Assembly (NCBI GenBank): GCA_964017235.1
Contig: OZ024936.1
Span: 37,966,040 to 38,030,039, forward strand
Direction of reading: 5' to 3'
DNA: 64,000 nucleotides
Source of the DNA: Sabellastarte sp. h YS-2021
Taxonomy: Eukaryota > Annelida > Polychaeta > Sabellida > Sabellidae
The notes below the pieces were generated by a model. It was not told the DNA's origin, did no database searches, and saw nothing but the letters and a program-made list of their open reading frames with translations. Numbering within the stretch: position 1 is the stretch's first letter; every line of letters begins with the position of its first letter. This document shows positions 62,834 through 64,000 of this stretch, piece by piece. A program made the position numbers and the translations under genes.

Positions 62834-64000
62834 TTTTATTGCGTTAAATTATGTACCTGCCATTCATGGTTCATTGGTTGTACAGGCCCTTTCACTTAAC
62901 ATTTCTGGGGTATGGATCCTGGTTTCAGTGTTTTGGGTTCATATCGCAACTTAGGTTCTCCATCTTTTAGCCTTCCCAACCTTCAATTCTGGAGGCTGGT
63001 GGTCAATAACTCATGGGGTTGACTCAGTCTTCAACTAGAGTCCCACCTCACTGTTGCCTATATTGTACATACCCTTTTATGTCCTTTTGGTCTGTTGGTT
63101 TCTCAGCCTGATTTTCCTCAAGTTAGTCCTGTAGCCTCTTAGGTACCTAAGGCTCAGCCTAATGAGGCTGTAATTTTGTGCTGGGATTACCTTCTCAATA
63201 CCATTTTATTCAGGGCTTCTTGTCATTTGAATCTGATTATTTTTCAATTTCTGTTCCAATCTTTTTTCTTATTCTAGAAAGATTTTGGGGTGTGGTGATC
63301 ATCTACTGGTATTCAACAGTTTTTAGTGCATTTTCACCAGTTTTTAGATCTGACTACCTACTGGTACATTTCCCTATTTGGTTTATGTTGGGGTGTCTCT
63401 GTCTTAAGTTAATCTTCTGGCAGACTTCTGGAAACTTATTCCAACATTAATCATGCCTGTCTGTTGGGCTATATGGATGCCTTGAACTTTGTTTTTCAAA
63501 CTTCTTCACAGAAAATTTCCAATGCCTCCTGTCCAACAGAATTACAGGAGATAACAGAAGACTGCTCTTTTTATGTTGATCAGTTTCAATCTGAGTCTCC
63601 CATTAGTTTCAGACTTAGAATTTCCTTCATAATGTCAGTATATTATTTTTTTTGTCATTCATAATTTTTGGGATCTTCTCATTCTAAGTTTAAGAAGTTG
63701 GGTACTTTCCGAAATTTTCCTTCTAAACTTAGTTTTCCCAGGTACAAGCCCTATTCAGAAGGACTGTGGCTTGACTTTCTCAGGTATGCAGTGGTCGGGC
63801 CTGGTGGCCATTGGTGTCTTTCCTAGGCAGATTTCATCTGCCATTGAAAGAGATCTGAGATGGACCCAAAGGTCCTTAATTCTCTGGAATATCTTCCATG
63901 AGGCCTGGTCTGTTTATCAATCTTAGTCAAGTTGACTGGGCAGACATTTTATTCTCAGTTGTCTTTATCATCCACCATGCTTTGGGCATCTTTTTATGGA
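62834..64000 (+). mobile_element. DIRS-D: possible left end of another, diverged DIRS-like element
   Basis: TTTTATTGCGTTAA at 62834 is identical to the 5' tip of DIRS-1, DIRS-2 and DIRS-C and is likewise preceded by A/T. The next bases differ (ATTATGTACCTGCCATTCAT), so this is another subfamily, and no CRE is seen. Downstream a decayed Gag-like reading is suspected (LGYMDALNFVFQTSSQKIS, then CPTELQEITEDCSFYVDQF near 63465-63600), resembling the helical C-terminal half of DIRS Gag. No MASPGQ start and no RT motif are seen before the window ends. Confidence 0.4.

Noticed and set aside
1..64000. tRNA, rRNA, snRNA or tRNA-derived SINE genes
   Set aside because: I saw no A-box/B-box pairs with a foldable cloverleaf and no rRNA-like sequence. 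A tRNAscan or Rfam search would be needed to exclude short ones.

Overview
The window is eukaryotic, AT-rich and made almost entirely of mobile and satellite-like DNA. I find no host protein gene and no rRNA or tRNA gene. Three things point to a lophotrochozoan, most likely a bivalve mollusc: several DIRS-type tyrosine-recombinase (YR) retrotransposons, L1/Tx1-like LINEs, and elements with tandem cores of about 145-155 bp that resemble the bivalve 'pearl' group. The species assignment is inference.

Layout. 1-2648 is the 3' half of a DIRS element (DIRS-A). 2649-11100 holds three core-repeat families (F1, F2, F3) and a 122-bp array in which each unit carries a GTTGCC/GGCAAC palindrome. 11334-15575 is a minus-strand LINE (LINE-T1) with an unbroken 1,246-codon ORF2. 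15590-30727 is a patchwork of pearl-like elements (P1, P2, P3 with F4 cores of about 154 bp, plus F2 and F3), a 205-bp/1-kb tandem repeat and a Ty3/gypsy Gag remnant. 30728-31018 is a solo DIRS terminal repeat. 31340-35107 is a LINE tail (LINE-3) carrying a second LINE (LINE-2) with a 15-bp target-site duplication (TSD).

The most informative part is a nested insertion complex at 35108-61236. The outer DIRS-C element was split by a LINE (LINE-L, 36708-56919, 15-bp TSD). LINE-L then received a composite foldback insertion that contains DIRS-1 (37458-42055), the complete element DIRS-2 (44975-50387), and the 5'-truncated DIRS-3. The 3' part of DIRS-3 and the LINE-L tail were then duplicated in tandem (52038-54409 and 54410-56771). 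DIRS-2 lies inside the LINE reverse transcriptase frame without target duplication, so the LINE codons on either side still join in phase. A left end of a further DIRS-like element (DIRS-D) starts at 62834.

The DIRS elements share one plan: a left inverted terminal repeat (ITR) that usually carries a CRE-like TGACGTCA, Gag, reverse transcriptase (RT), RNase H, Dam-like methyltransferase (MT), YR, an internal complementary region (ICR), and a right ITR. The ICR is the reverse complement of the joined element ends and carries the inverted-repeat core GCAAT-AAA-ATTGC. Every copy is defective. DIRS-1 and DIRS-2 have lost all or the catalytic half of the YR, and DIRS-C has lost the RT YLDD motif and the YR H-x-x-R motif, so they probably depended on an intact copy elsewhere. 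In three divergent copies a cysteine-rich reading frame overlaps the start of the RT frame and looks better conserved than the RT frame there. This is the best candidate for something not previously described.
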